From: Acidobacteriota bacterium
GTDB lineage: Bacteria > Acidobacteriota > Thermoanaerobaculia > Multivoradales > Multivoraceae
NCBI GenBank assembly: GCA_028875725.1
Contig: JAPPCR010000005.1
Span: forward strand, 131,501 to 195,500
Reading direction: 5' to 3'
Length of the DNA: 64,000 nucleotides
The position numbers were made by a program, and so were the translations under genes. Positions within the stretch are counted from its first letter, which is position 1, and every line of letters begins with the position of its first letter. Positions 16,224-25,078 of the stretch are shown here, in pieces. Below the pieces are notes generated by a model. It worked only from the letters and a program-made list of their open reading frames with translations. It had not been told where the DNA came from and made no database searches.

Positions 16224-18053
16224 ATGTACTGCCAGGTCTGCGGCGCGCGGAACGAGGACGACGCGGAGTACTGCCAGCGCTGCCGGCAGAAGCTGATGGT
16301 GCTCTCCGGCTCCGCCGTCTCGGGCGAGGAGACGCTCGACGCCGGCGACGAGGATTTCTCCCTCGATGAGCACCTGCTGGAACGGATCTCGATCCTCGAG
16401 GAGGTTCTCAAACGCACCGGCGAGACGGTGCAGAAGGTACTGAGCGCCATGGAGCGGCAGGAGGAGAGCATCCTCGTCCATCACGCCGGCATGCTGGCCC
16501 TTCGCGACATCCTGGAACGGCAGGACGTGATCAACGCCGCCGAATGGAGCGACCTCTGGGAGTCCAAGATGGACTACCAGTTCCTGGTGCTGGAGAAGCG
16601 CGAGCGTTTCGCGGCGGTCAAGGACAGCGTACTGGGGCTCTACGAGGGCGGCCGGCGCCCCGCCTTCACGCAGCTCCTGGAGGAAGCGGAGCACGCGCTG
16701 AACGGGCTGGACCTGGCCCGCGCGATGAAAGCACTGGAGGCGGCGGCCGGCCTCGACCGCCGCAACCACGAACTGGCCAGGTTCCTGGGTGAATCGCACT
16801 TCCAGGAAGGCCAACTGGAACGCGCGCTGGAACACTTCGACCGTCTGCTGGAGACCAGGCCGGATCACGTCCAGGGTCTGGTCTACACCGGCGTCATCCA
16901 ACTCCAGCAGGGCGACGGGCACCGCGGCCAGGAGCTGCTGGAGCGGGCCGTGATCCAGCATCCGGACGCCTTCCTGCCGCACTTCTGCCTGGGAGCGTCG
17001 CTCGCCGGCCGGGGGCAGCTAAAGTCCGCCGCCGCGTTCCTGGAGCGCGCGGTCGAGATCGACGTCGTGCCGCAGGCGCTCTACCTGCTCGGCCGCTGCC
17101 ACTACGAGATGGGCCGGCTAAAGGGGGCGATCGAGTCACTGAGCCGGGCGGTTCAGGCCGATCCCGCCTTCGAGGAGTGCCATCACCTCCTCGGTCTCTG
17201 CTACCTGGACCGGGGCTGGAATCGCAAGGCTCTCGCCGCGTTCCGCACGGCCCAGCAACTGAACCCCAGGCGTATGCGCTACCGCGACATGGTGGCCTAC
17301 CTGTCCGGGCGCTCCGGCGCCGACCTGCCCCGCACCAGCCCCGCCGCGGCGGACTGGGTCAGCCGCGGCGAGCAGGCGATCCGATCCGGCGACGCGCCGG
17401 AAGCGCTCCGCTGCTACCGCGAGGCGCTCGCGCTCGACGCGGAGAACCCGGCTCTGCTGATGTCCTACGCCCTGGCCTGCCTCCGCCTTGACCGCATCCA
17501 GGAAATCCGCCCGCTGACCGAGCGGGTCCTTGCATCGAACCCGGGCGAGATGCTGCGGGCGACGGCCTACGCGACCCTGATCGAGGCGCTGCGCAGCGAG
17601 GGCAAGTACCGGGATGCGAACGACGCGGGACGACGGCTGCTCGACGAGGCCGGCTCCAGTTTCTCGAAGAGCATCGCCTACTACGAGATGGCGTACAACC
17701 TGGCGGAGATGGACGAGGAACTCGACCAGGCGCTCGACTTCGCGCGCCGTTCCCTGGAGCACGCCCCGGAGGAACTGCGCCAGTTCCCCCTGGCGGCCCT
17801 GGGCTGGGTTCACTACAAGCGCCGGGAGCTGGACGAGGCGATCGACTTCCTGTCCCAGTCGACTGAACTCGGACCGTCGACCGCGGCGCTCACCCGCCTG
17901 GGCATGGCGCTCCTTGCATCGGGCGACGAGGACGGGGCGCGCGGCGCTCTGGCCCAGGCCCGTCGACTCGACGAGCGCGGCGGCGCGATCGAGGAGAAGA
18001 TGATGGAGTTCATGAAGGACTCCGCGCGCATCATCGAGCGCGTGCGCGGCTAG
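16224..18053 (+). CDS. Zinc-ribbon plus TPR scaffold protein
   Basis: 609 residues. The N-terminus is a zinc ribbon with C3-x2-C6 and C17-x2-C20. It is followed by an acidic linker, a helical region to about residue 150, and then at least ten tetratricopeptide-like repeats (ALEHFDRLLETRPDHVQGLVYTG, AIESLSRAVQADPAFEECHHLLG and others) to the C-terminus. There is no signal peptide or membrane helix, so it is probably cytosolic and makes protein contacts. No catalytic domain is visible. Partners are unknown; neighbours (proS, polymer-forming membrane gene) do not suggest one. Confidence 0.8.
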   Translation: MYCQVCGARNEDDAEYCQRCRQKLMVLSGSAVSGEETLDAGDEDFSLDEHLLERISILEEVLKRTGETVQKVLSAMERQEESILVHHAGMLALRDILERQDVINAAEWSDLWESKMDYQFLVLEKRERFAAVKDSVLGLYEGGRRPAFTQLLEEAEHALNGLDLARAMKALEAAAGLDRRNHELARFLGESHFQEGQLERALEHFDRLLETRPDHVQGLVYTGVIQLQQGDGHRGQELLERAVIQHPDAFLPHFCLGASLAGRGQLKSAAAFLERAVEIDVVPQALYLLGRCHYEMGRLKGAIESLSRAVQADPAFEECHHLLGLCYLDRGWNRKALAAFRTAQQLNPRRMRYRDMVAYLSGRSGADLPRTSPAAADWVSRGEQAIRSGDAPEALRCYREALALDAENPALLMSYALACLRLDRIQEIRPLTERVLASNPGEMLRATAYATLIEALRSEGKYRDANDAGRRLLDEAGSSFSKSIAYYEMAYNLAEMDEELDQALDFARRSLEHAPEELRQFPLAALGWVHYKRRELDEAIDFLSQSTELGPSTAALTRLGMALLASGDEDGARGALAQARRLDERGGAIEEKMMEFMKDSARIIERVRG

Positions 18054-18058
18054 CGCCG

Positions 18059-18982
18059 CTAGCCGGCGAACCACCGATCTCGGCGGCCGAGCCTGCTGTC
18101 CAGCGCCGCGCCGATGCCGACGCAGGTGACGACGGTCCACGCCCAGCCGCCGGCGTACGGCACCATCTTGACGAGACCCAGGGCAAGAAGCCCGCACAGG
18201 GCGGCGGCCAGCGGCCGGCCAGCCAGGCGGGCGGGCAGCAGGCGGGCGCCCACCGCCAGGAAGACCGCCACAGTGCCCCACAGCTTGCAGACGAGGATCG
18301 CGACTCCACACACGGCCAGCAGGGGCGCGCCGACCAGCACCGGCGCCGCCGCGGTCAGCACGGCAAAGGTCACGGCAACGGCCAGAACCGCCACCAGGCC
18401 GGCGAAGAAGTTCCGGAACGGCCGCTCGAGCACGCTCTGCGCCGTCGACGTCAACGCCGGGTCGAAGCCCGGCACCAGCACCAGGGTCACCAGCAGCCAG
18501 GCCAGCAGCAGGGCGAGGTTCAGCAGGGCCACCGCGGGCGACAGCGCGGCCTGGCCGAGAACCGGCCCTTCAGCGAGGACGAGCAGAGACGACGGCGCCC
18601 CCGGGTAGGCCACCGTACGGCCCTCGACGGCAGCCCCGGACGCGGCGTCCACCCGGCCGCCGAGCACGAAGACGTCGCCAAGAAGCCGCGCCAGCGGGCC
18701 CAGTTCGACGTCGCCGCCGAGCACGATCACATCGCCCTGAACGACGCCGTCGATGCGAGCGTCGCCGTTCAGGACGACCGCGTCCGAACGCGCCTCGCCG
18801 CGAAGCTCCAGGTCTCTTCCGATGGCGACGACCTGGTCCCGGGCGACGGCGTCCGCATCAACCACAACGGCCGGGTCGGAGGTTCCCGGCGTGGACTCCG
18901 GCGCGACGCAACTCAGCGCCGCCGCGGCGGCCCCGCACAGGACGAGGCCACGAACGGCTTGATGAAGGCGGAGTCTCACCAC
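18059..18982 (-). CDS. Membrane lipoprotein with bactofilin-like polymer-forming domain
   Basis: 307 residues from GTG 18982. The N-terminus is a lipoprotein signal (VLCGAAAAALSC, lipobox Cys near residue 21). Next is a repetitive beta-helical stretch, about residues 50-125 (GDVIVLGGDVELGPLARLLGDVFVLGG), as in polymer-forming/bactofilin domains. The C-terminal half has four or more hydrophobic helices. It lies downstream of the ECF sigma and anti-sigma genes but has its own TACGAT -10 element 9 nt before the start. Function unknown; an envelope-stress role is inferred from position. Confidence 0.7.
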   Translation of the reverse strand: MVRLRLHQAVRGLVLCGAAAAALSCVAPESTPGTSDPAVVVDADAVARDQVVAIGRDLELRGEARSDAVVLNGDARIDGVVQGDVIVLGGDVELGPLARLLGDVFVLGGRVDAASGAAVEGRTVAYPGAPSSLLVLAEGPVLGQAALSPAVALLNLALLLAWLLVTLVLVPGFDPALTSTAQSVLERPFRNFFAGLVAVLAVAVTFAVLTAAAPVLVGAPLLAVCGVAILVCKLWGTVAVFLAVGARLLPARLAGRPLAAALCGLLALGLVKMVPYAGGWAWTVVTCVGIGAALDSRLGRRDRWFAG

Positions 18983-18991
18983 GGGCGGACC

Positions 18992-18997
18992 ATCGTA
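18992..18997 (-). promoter_or_regulatory. -10 element of the polymer-forming membrane gene
   Basis: TACGAT on the minus strand (18997-18992) ends 9 nt before the tandem GTG GTG start at 18982. There is no ribosome site. Confidence 0.5.
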
Positions 18998-19031
18998 GCC
19001 GCGACGCGCCGGCGAACACCGGCGCACCTGG

Positions 19032-19673
19032 TCAGCGCCGGGATCGTTGCCGCGCCGACGCTCCCGAACCCCGCCGGAGCAGCGAGAACAGGAGGCCGGT
19101 CAGGCCGACGACCGCCGCGCCGCCGAACAGCAGGGCCGGCGCTGCCGGCTCCAGGGCCGACGACAAGGCCACGTTGAGGCCGCGCCAGGAAGCATCGAGC
19201 AGGCCGGCGCCGAGCATGCCGAGAGTAGCGCCGAAGTCGAACAGGGTCGCCGCCGCGGAAGCCGCTGACCCGGCCGCCGGCGCGAGGGTCGCGAGCAGCG
19301 CCAGCGCGCCGCCGAACAACGCGACCAGGGCGGCGGCGGCCACCGCGGCGCGACGGCGGCCGGCGCGGAGTCGCGCTCGGAGTGGCGCATGGATGTCGAC
19401 CGCCAGCGGCTCGGGCGAGAGCCGTTCCGCCGTCAGGAGCTCGTGAAGCGCCGAGAGCTCCCGCGCCTCGTCCCGGCACGCCGCGCACTCGGCCATGTGC
19501 TGCTCCGCCGACCGCCGCTCCGCTTCGCTGACGGCGCCGTCGACGTAGGCGTCGATCAACTCGGCGTGACCGCATGCGCGCGACAGCGAACCGCCGTTGC
19601 CGTCGACGTGGGCGTCGATCAACTCGGCGTGGGCACAGAAAGCCATCCCGTCCGACCTGTCTGAACTCGTCAT
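19032..19673 (-). CDS. Zinc-finger anti-sigma factor with duplicated N-terminus
   Basis: 213 residues. A zinc anti-sigma domain has H36-x22-H59-x3-C63-x2-C66, the canonical ZAS spacing. It is preceded by a second copy of the first helix: C13AHAELIDAHVDG and C34GHAELIDAYVDG, 21 residues apart. Two or three hydrophobic segments follow (AAVAAAALVALFGGALALLATL and later), so it is membrane-bound and probably holds the adjacent ECF sigma factor. It starts 22 nt after the sigma gene, the usual regulator-antagonist arrangement. Confidence 0.85.
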   Translation of the reverse strand: MTSSDRSDGMAFCAHAELIDAHVDGNGGSLSRACGHAELIDAYVDGAVSEAERRSAEQHMAECAACRDEARELSALHELLTAERLSPEPLAVDIHAPLRARLRAGRRRAAVAAAALVALFGGALALLATLAPAAGSAASAAATLFDFGATLGMLGAGLLDASWRGLNVALSSALEPAAPALLFGGAAVVGLTGLLFSLLRRGSGASARQRSRR

Positions 19674-19694
19674 CGCCGTAACTCCCGCCGTCCG

Positions 19695-20282
19695 TCAGTC
19701 GGTGAGGTAGTCGGCCAGCCGGGCCTTCAGCATCCGGCGGCCGCGAAACAACTTGTTCTTGACGGTGCCCAGGGGCATGCCCTTGAACTCCGCGATCTCT
19801 TCGTAGGTCATCTCGGCGAAGTGTCTCAACTGGATCAACTCGCGGTACTCCTCTCTGAGCCCGTCGATCGCGGCGCCGATGGCGTGGCGCCGTTCCAGGT
19901 TCCGCAGCGTCCGGTAGGGGTCCCTTTCCTCGCTCTCAAACTCCCGCTCCCGAGCCTGCCCGTCCGTACCGACCCGCTGCATCGGGACCAGCTTCAGACG
20001 CCGCTTCCGGATCAGGTCGATCGCGGCGTTCCTCGCCACCCGAAACAGCCATGTCGAGAACCGGTACTTGGGGTTGTAACGGTCGAGGGCCCGGTAGACC
20101 CTCAGAAACACTTCCTGCGAAAGCTCTTCGGACTCCTGCGGGTTGCCGAGGAAGCGATTCAGGTAGTTGATGAGCCGCCCCCGGTACCTCTCCACGAGAT
20201 CGGTGTACAGGACGGCCTCGCCCGCCAGAATCGCAGCCACCAACTCTTCGTCGGTCGCCCGAGTTGCTTCCACAGCCTTCAC
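19695..20282 (-). CDS. ECF (RpoE-like) RNA polymerase sigma factor
   Basis: 195 residues with only sigma regions 2 and 4. Region 2 contains LINYLNRFLGNPQESEELSQEVFLRVYR and YRFSTWLFRVARNAAIDLIRKR; region 4 contains LREEYRELIQLRHFAEMTYEEIAE and PLGTVKNKLFRGRRML. Start is GTG 20282. The upstream region carries a 29-nt direct repeat resembling an ECF promoter, so autoregulation is likely. The cognate anti-sigma follows. Confidence 0.93.
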   Translation of the reverse strand: MKAVEATRATDEELVAAILAGEAVLYTDLVERYRGRLINYLNRFLGNPQESEELSQEVFLRVYRALDRYNPKYRFSTWLFRVARNAAIDLIRKRRLKLVPMQRVGTDGQAREREFESEERDPYRTLRNLERRHAIGAAIDGLREEYRELIQLRHFAEMTYEEIAEFKGMPLGTVKNKLFRGRRMLKARLADYLTD

Positions 20283-20368
20283 CTACGTCGCCCGTCTCCG
20301 ATTGTTGCGGCTTGACCGCGGCGGCCGCGAACCACCGAGCCTACGTCGCCAGCGTCCGTTTGTTGCGC
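20282..20368 (-). promoter_or_regulatory. Direct repeat resembling ECF autoregulatory promoters
   Basis: Two 29-nt copies at 20282-20310 and 20340-20368. Read on the minus strand they share CGCAACAA-N-CGGA-N4-GGCGACGTAGG. An AAC box followed about 16 nt later by CGTA resembles ECF -35 and -10 motifs. The copy nearest the gene abuts the sigma GTG; the other lies 58 nt upstream. The rest of this 207-nt intergenic region shows nothing further. Confidence 0.5.
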
Positions 20369-20489
20369 GACGGCGCAAGCGCAAGGCGAACCGGCCGAAC
20401 GCGCCGCCGACCACGGCTGCTGTAGCCTTTCCGCCCGCGGCACGGACCGCCGCCGCCCAGAACCGCCGCAGAGAGCAACCGGGTCACCC

Positions 20490-21182
20490 TTGGCACACCT
20501 GATCCACGCACGCGGGCTGGGCATCCGGTTCGGACTTCACTGGGCGCTGGCTCACGTCGACCTCGATTTCGAAGCGGGGGGGCGCCTGCTGCTCGCCGGC
20601 GCCAACGGTTCCGGCAAGACGACCCTGCTGAGACTGATCGCGGGGCTCCGCCGGCCGACGGAGGGTGAACTGACCGTCGGCGGCAGCCGGCCCTACGAGA
20701 ACCGCGCCGGCGCCCGCCGCGAACTGTCCCTGGTCTCCCATCACGACTATCTCTACGATCGGCTGACCGCGATGGAGACGCTGCGGCTCTGGAGCGAGCT
20801 CTGCGACGCCGACCCGGACCGCGGGCGGCTCGCCGACCTGCTCGACGAGGTCGGGCTCGAAGCCGCGGCCGACCGGCAGGTGGGCGGCTTCTCCGCCGGC
20901 ATGAGAAAGCGGCTGATCCTCGCCCGCTGCCGCCTCGAGAACCCGCGTCTGCTGCTTCTCGACGAACCGTTCGCGGCGCTCGATCCGGAGGGCCAGACCC
21001 TGGTCGAGCGCTGGATCGAGCGCTTCGCGAAGGGCGGCGGCTCCCTGATCGTCGCCTCCCACGCGATCGAGCGGGCCTCCCGGTTGTGCCGGCAGGCGCT
21101 CCTGCTCGAACAGGGCCAGGTCGCCTGGCACGGCGAAGCCGCCGGCCTCGACGCCGCCTGGCGCCGGAGGCTCGAACGGTGA
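20490..21182 (+). CDS. ccmA: Heme exporter ATP-binding protein CcmA
   Basis: 230-residue ABC ATPase, first gene of a System I cytochrome c maturation operon; with CcmB it drives release of holo-CcmE. Walker A is GANGSGKTT, the signature is FSAGMRKRL, and Walker B is LLLLDEPFAAL, followed by the His switch in IVASH. The only plausible start is TTG 20490, because no ATG or GTG lies upstream in frame before the conserved N-terminus. It overlaps ccmB by GTGA. Confidence 0.92.
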   Translation: MAHLIHARGLGIRFGLHWALAHVDLDFEAGGRLLLAGANGSGKTTLLRLIAGLRRPTEGELTVGGSRPYENRAGARRELSLVSHHDYLYDRLTAMETLRLWSELCDADPDRGRLADLLDEVGLEAAADRQVGGFSAGMRKRLILARCRLENPRLLLLDEPFAALDPEGQTLVERWIERFAKGGGSLIVASHAIERASRLCRQALLLEQGQVAWHGEAAGLDAAWRRRLER

Positions 21183-21859
21183 AGCTCCTGCGCCCCGTGC
21201 TCGTTCTGCTGCTGAAGGACCTCCGGGTCGAGTGGCGGGGACGGGTCCGCTTCCTGTCGATCGTCCTGTTCGGCGGCATCACCCTGGTGCTGTTCTCCTT
21301 CGCGATCGACACCGAGGGCGGCATGGCGGCGGGGATGGCGCCCGGCTTCCTCACCCTGGCCCTGCTGCTCAGCTCGACGCTGGGCCTGTCCGAGTCCTTC
21401 CGAGTGGAGCGCGAGAACCGTTCCCTCGAGGGCCTGCTCCTGCTGCCGGTGGAGCCCGCGGTGCTGTTCTACGCCAAGGCGTTGGGCAACTTCGTCTTCC
21501 TCGCGATGCTGGCCCCGGTGCTCGTGCCCTCGGCGATCATCCTCTACAGCGTCGACACCGGTCCGGCCGGATTCCTCGGCGTGACCGCCGTCTGGCTGCT
21601 CGCCGCCGCGGCCCTCGCCGCTCCGGGCACGCTGTACGCGGCGATGACCAGCCGGGCCGCGAGCCAGGACGTCCTGCTGCCTCTGCTGCTCTTTCCCCTG
21701 GTCATCCCGGTGCTGATCGCGTCGGTCAAGAGCGCGGAGCTGCTGCTCCACGGGGATCCGATGGACCAGGCGCCGAGCTGGCTCCTGTTGCTGGCCGCCT
21801 TCGATGTAATCTACTGGGCGCTGGGAGGCGTGCTGGCGAAGGTCGCGATGGAGGAGTAG
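21179..21859 (+). CDS. ccmB: Heme exporter membrane protein CcmB
   Basis: 226-residue permease with six predicted helices. Family features include RPVLVLLLKDLRVEWR at the N-terminus and SSTLGLSESFRVERENRSLEGL and LEGLLLLPVEP in the middle. GTG 21179 overlaps the ccmA stop (GTGA). It forms the ABC module with CcmA. In most System I operons ccmC comes next, but here only 39 nt separate ccmB from ccmD. Confidence 0.92.
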   Translation: MKLLRPVLVLLLKDLRVEWRGRVRFLSIVLFGGITLVLFSFAIDTEGGMAAGMAPGFLTLALLLSSTLGLSESFRVERENRSLEGLLLLPVEPAVLFYAKALGNFVFLAMLAPVLVPSAIILYSVDTGPAGFLGVTAVWLLAAAALAAPGTLYAAMTSRAASQDVLLPLLLFPLVIPVLIASVKSAELLLHGDPMDQAPSWLLLLAAFDVIYWALGGVLAKVAMEE

Positions 21860-21898
21860 GACCTTCGCACAGGGACCGGAGAGGGAGCCAAGGGAAAC

Positions 21899-22087
21899 GT
21901 GGACGGCGTTATAGTCGGTGGTTGGGGATGGGTGATCGCCGCCTATGGATCGGCGGGCGTTGCTCTTCTCTTCTACGTCTACAGCCTGTTCGTCCGCCGG
22001 CGGCGGCTCGAAGCGAACGCTCCCTCACAGGACCAGAGCCCACAGGACCAGAACAATGAGCACGGAACCCACGACGCCGACCCCTGA
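21899..22087 (+). CDS. ccmD: CcmD-like small membrane protein
   Basis: 62 residues with one transmembrane helix (GWVIAAYGSAGVALLFYVYSLF) followed by an RRRR cytosolic flank, the usual CcmD topology. CcmD helps release holo-CcmE from CcmABC. GTG 21899 has an AAGGGA ribosome site 3 nt upstream. Its Gln/Asn-rich tail overlaps the start of ccmE by 32 nt in another frame. Sequence similarity in this family is weak, so position and topology carry the call. Confidence 0.75.
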   Translation: MDGVIVGGWGWVIAAYGSAGVALLFYVYSLFVRRRRLEANAPSQDQSPQDQNNEHGTHDADP

Positions 22088-22547
22088 CGCCGGACCCGCT
22101 CCCCGGACCCGGCGGCTTCTCCTGCTGGCCGCGGGCGGGGCCGTGGCCGTGGCGCTCTCGGTGCTGGCCTTCGGCGACGTCGGCGAGAACCTCGTCTACT
22201 ACTGGAGTCCGTCGGAACTCCAAGAGGCGGGCACGGAAGCCGTCGGCGCCAGCATCCGCCTCGGCGGGCTGGTCAAGGAGGGCTCCGTCAGCCGCAGCGA
22301 CGACGGCCTGACCCTCGAGTTCACCGTCACGGACGGCGCGGCCCAGGTCGACGTCAGCACCACCGCCGTGCCTCCGGCCATGTTCCGGGAGGGCATCGGC
22401 GTCGTGCTCGAGGGGACGATGAAGGCCGACGGCCAGTTCACGACCGCGCGGCTCATGGTCAAGCACGACAACGAGTACCAGGCGCCCGACGTCGAAGACC
22501 AGCGCAGCATGGAGGAGTTGATCGAGTCCATGCAGTTCGACACGTGA
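22056..22547 (+). CDS. ccmE: Periplasmic heme chaperone CcmE
   Basis: 163 residues with an N-terminal membrane anchor (RLLLLAAGGAVAVALSVLAF) and an OB-fold. The covalent heme ligand is His137 in VKHDNEY, with Tyr141 nearby as in E. coli CcmE (HDENY). PPAMFREGIGVVLEG is the family's mid motif. ATG 22056 lies inside ccmD; the stop overlaps the ccmF GTG (GTGA). Confidence 0.93.
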   Translation: MSTEPTTPTPDAGPAPRTRRLLLLAAGGAVAVALSVLAFGDVGENLVYYWSPSELQEAGTEAVGASIRLGGLVKEGSVSRSDDGLTLEFTVTDGAAQVDVSTTAVPPAMFREGIGVVLEGTMKADGQFTTARLMVKHDNEYQAPDVEDQRSMEELIESMQFDT

Positions 22548-24544
22548 CCTCGGCCCTGGGCCAGGGGTTCGTCCTCCTGGGCCTGATCGCGGCCGGCTTC
22601 GGCACGGCCTTCGGCTACATCGCCGGCGTCAGGCGATCGGCCGCCGGCCTCCGCCTTACGAGGCGCCTGGCGCTGCTGTTCGCCGTCGCCATGGTCGGGG
22701 CCAGCGCGGTCATGTGGTACGCGCTGCTCAGCCACGACTTCTCCGTCTCCTACGTCGCCCAGGTCGGGTCCACGGCGACGCCGCTTCACATCACGATCTT
22801 CTCCCTGTGGTCGTCGCTCGAGGGATCGATCCTCTTCTGGGGACTGATCCTGGGCCTCTACATCGCCGCCGCGGCCATCTTCCAGCGCCGCGGGCACGAG
22901 GACTACCTCGCCTACACCCTGGCCACCCTGCTCGGCATCGGCGCCTTCTTCACGTTCCTCATCGCCAGCGTCGCCGATCCGTTCGCGCCGACCCCGCCGC
23001 CCGTGCCGGTCGACGGCCCCGGGCCCAACCCGCTGCTCCAGAACCACCTGCTGATGGCGGTCCACCCGCCGATGCTCTACCTCGGCTACGTCGGCATGTC
23101 GGTGCCGTTCGCCATGGCGGTGGCGGCGCTGCTCCGCGGCCAGTTGGGCGCCACCTGGCTGCGGCCGATGCGTCGCTGGCTGCTGGTGCCGACCTCCTTT
23201 CTCACCGCCGGCATCATGCTCGGCGGCTGGTGGTCGTACGAGGTCCTCGGCTGGGGCGGTTACTGGGCCTGGGACCCAGTCGAGAACGCCTCCTTCCTGC
23301 CCTGGCTGACCGGCATCGCGGCGCTCCACTCGGGGATCGTCCAGCAACGCCGGGGAACGCTCAAGGCCTGGACCGTGATCCTCATCATGATCACCTTCCT
23401 GCTGACCATCCTGGGCACCTTCCTCACCCGCTCGGGTGTCGTGAACTCGGTCCACTCGTTCACCCAGAGCCCGATCGGCCCGGTGTTCCTGGGCTTCCTC
23501 GGCCTCTGCGCCGCCGCGGTCGTCGTCCTGCTCGCGCTCCGGATCGACACCCTGGTCTCCGAGCCCTCGAACGAGCGCCTGGTCAGCCGCGAAGGCGCCT
23601 TCCTGCTGAACAACCTGCTCTTCGTCAGCCTGATGTTCACGGTGCTCGTCGGCACCCTCTACCCGATCGTCGCCGAGTCGCTACGGGGCGTGAAAGTCAG
23701 CGTCGGCGAGCCCTACTTCAACCGCATGGCGGTGCCGCTGTTCGCCGGGCTGCTCCTGCTGATGGGAGTGGGCCCAGCTCTTCCCTGGGGCGGCAGCGAC
23801 CCCAAGCTGGTCCGCCGCGCCCTGGTGCGTCCGCTGCCCGCGGCCGCCGTCGGCCTCGTCGTGGCGCTCCTGCTCGGCGCCCGCTCCGCGCCGGTACTCA
23901 TCGTCTCCGCCTTCGCCGGCTTCGCGCTCTGGGTGACCGCCGACCAGGGCCTGCGGCCGGTGCGCTCCCGCCCCCGGCGCCAGGGCGGCAGGGGACCGCT
24001 GACCGCCGTGCTGGTGGCGCCGGACAGGCTCGGCGCCTACGTGGTCCACCTGGGCGTCCTGATCACCTTCGTCGCGGTCGCCGTGTCGTCGACTTTCCAG
24101 CGAGAGGCGGAGTCGACCCTCCGCGCCGGCGACACCCTGCGGCTGGGCGGGTACGAGATGACTTTCCGCGGCGCCGAGCGGGTGCAGGAGCCGCACCTGA
24201 TCCGCCACCAGGCCGAGGTCGAGGTCACGAGCAACGGCCGGAGCCGCGGCGTGCTCTATCCGTCGCTCAACATCTACCCGAACCAGCGGGAACCGATCGG
24301 CACTCCCGCGGTCCGCACCAGCGCGGGCCACGACCTCTACCTGACCCTGATGAACGTCGGCGGCGACGGGTCGATCGGCTTGCGGGCGATCACGACGCCG
24401 CTCGTCGCGTGGATCTGGATCGGCGTCGTCGTCATGGTCCTGGGCACCGCCCTGTGCCTGATCCCGACCGCCGCCGAACGGAGGGCGACGACGCCGCGGG
24501 CCGTTCCCGATCTGGCCGCCTCCCCGGCAGGGGGAGGTCGATGA
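22544..24544 (+). CDS. ccmF: Cytochrome c heme lyase CcmF
   Basis: 666-residue polytopic protein that joins heme from CcmE to apocytochrome c. The tryptophan-rich WWD domain reads GGWWSYEVLGWGGYWAWDP then VENASFLPW. Conserved His sites occur in LLMAVHPPMLYLGYVG and IAALHSGIVQ. Length is normal. It starts at GTG 22544, overlapping ccmE, and ends overlapping ccmG (ATGA). Confidence 0.95.
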   Translation: MTSALGQGFVLLGLIAAGFGTAFGYIAGVRRSAAGLRLTRRLALLFAVAMVGASAVMWYALLSHDFSVSYVAQVGSTATPLHITIFSLWSSLEGSILFWGLILGLYIAAAAIFQRRGHEDYLAYTLATLLGIGAFFTFLIASVADPFAPTPPPVPVDGPGPNPLLQNHLLMAVHPPMLYLGYVGMSVPFAMAVAALLRGQLGATWLRPMRRWLLVPTSFLTAGIMLGGWWSYEVLGWGGYWAWDPVENASFLPWLTGIAALHSGIVQQRRGTLKAWTVILIMITFLLTILGTFLTRSGVVNSVHSFTQSPIGPVFLGFLGLCAAAVVVLLALRIDTLVSEPSNERLVSREGAFLLNNLLFVSLMFTVLVGTLYPIVAESLRGVKVSVGEPYFNRMAVPLFAGLLLLMGVGPALPWGGSDPKLVRRALVRPLPAAAVGLVVALLLGARSAPVLIVSAFAGFALWVTADQGLRPVRSRPRRQGGRGPLTAVLVAPDRLGAYVVHLGVLITFVAVAVSSTFQREAESTLRAGDTLRLGGYEMTFRGAERVQEPHLIRHQAEVEVTSNGRSRGVLYPSLNIYPNQREPIGTPAVRTSAGHDLYLTLMNVGGDGSIGLRAITTPLVAWIWIGVVVMVLGTALCLIPTAAERRATTPRAVPDLAASPAGGGR

Positions 24545-25077
24545 ACCGCAGGGTCCTGCTCGTGGGCCTCGGCATCTCGCTGCCGCTGCTCGCGTTCCTC
24601 GGCTTCGCCTTCCGGCACGACCCGCAGATCGTCGAGTCGCCGCTCGTCGGGAAGCCGGCGCCCAGCTTCCGCCTCGCCGACCTCGACGGCAACATCGTCG
24701 ACCTGGCGGAGCTGCGCGGCCGGCCGGTGGTCATCAACTTCTGGGCGACCTACTGCGTGCCCTGCCTGTACGAGCACCCGCTGCTCATGGAAGGCGCGCG
24801 GCGCTGGCAGGGCGAGATCCACTTCCTCGGCGTCATCTTCCAGGACGACCCCGACCTGATCGCGCAGTTCAACGCCGACTACGGACGCTGGGGGCCCTCG
24901 CTGATCGACGAGGGCGGCCGGGTCGCGATCGCCTACGGTGTCTACGGACCGCCTGAGACCTTCTTCCTCGACCGCGACGGCGTGATCGTCGACAAGGCGA
25001 TCGGCTTGTTGTCGCCGGATCAGCTCCTGGACGTCGCCGAGGGAATGCTGGCGCAGCCCGCCGCGGCGACCGGCTGA
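24541..25077 (+). CDS. ccmG: Thioredoxin-like CcmG/DsbE
   Basis: 178-residue membrane-anchored thioredoxin keeping apocytochrome c thiols reduced. The helix at residues 5-22 is followed by PAPSFRLADLDG and the active site WATYCVPC. The GVYGPPETFFLDRDG segment is the DsbE-type cis-Pro loop. ATG 24541 overlaps the ccmF stop, and ccmH starts one base after the ccmG stop. Confidence 0.94.
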   Translation: MNRRVLLVGLGISLPLLAFLGFAFRHDPQIVESPLVGKPAPSFRLADLDGNIVDLAELRGRPVVINFWATYCVPCLYEHPLLMEGARRWQGEIHFLGVIFQDDPDLIAQFNADYGRWGPSLIDEGGRVAIAYGVYGPPETFFLDRDGVIVDKAIGLLSPDQLLDVAEGMLAQPAAATG

Positions 25078-25078
25078 C

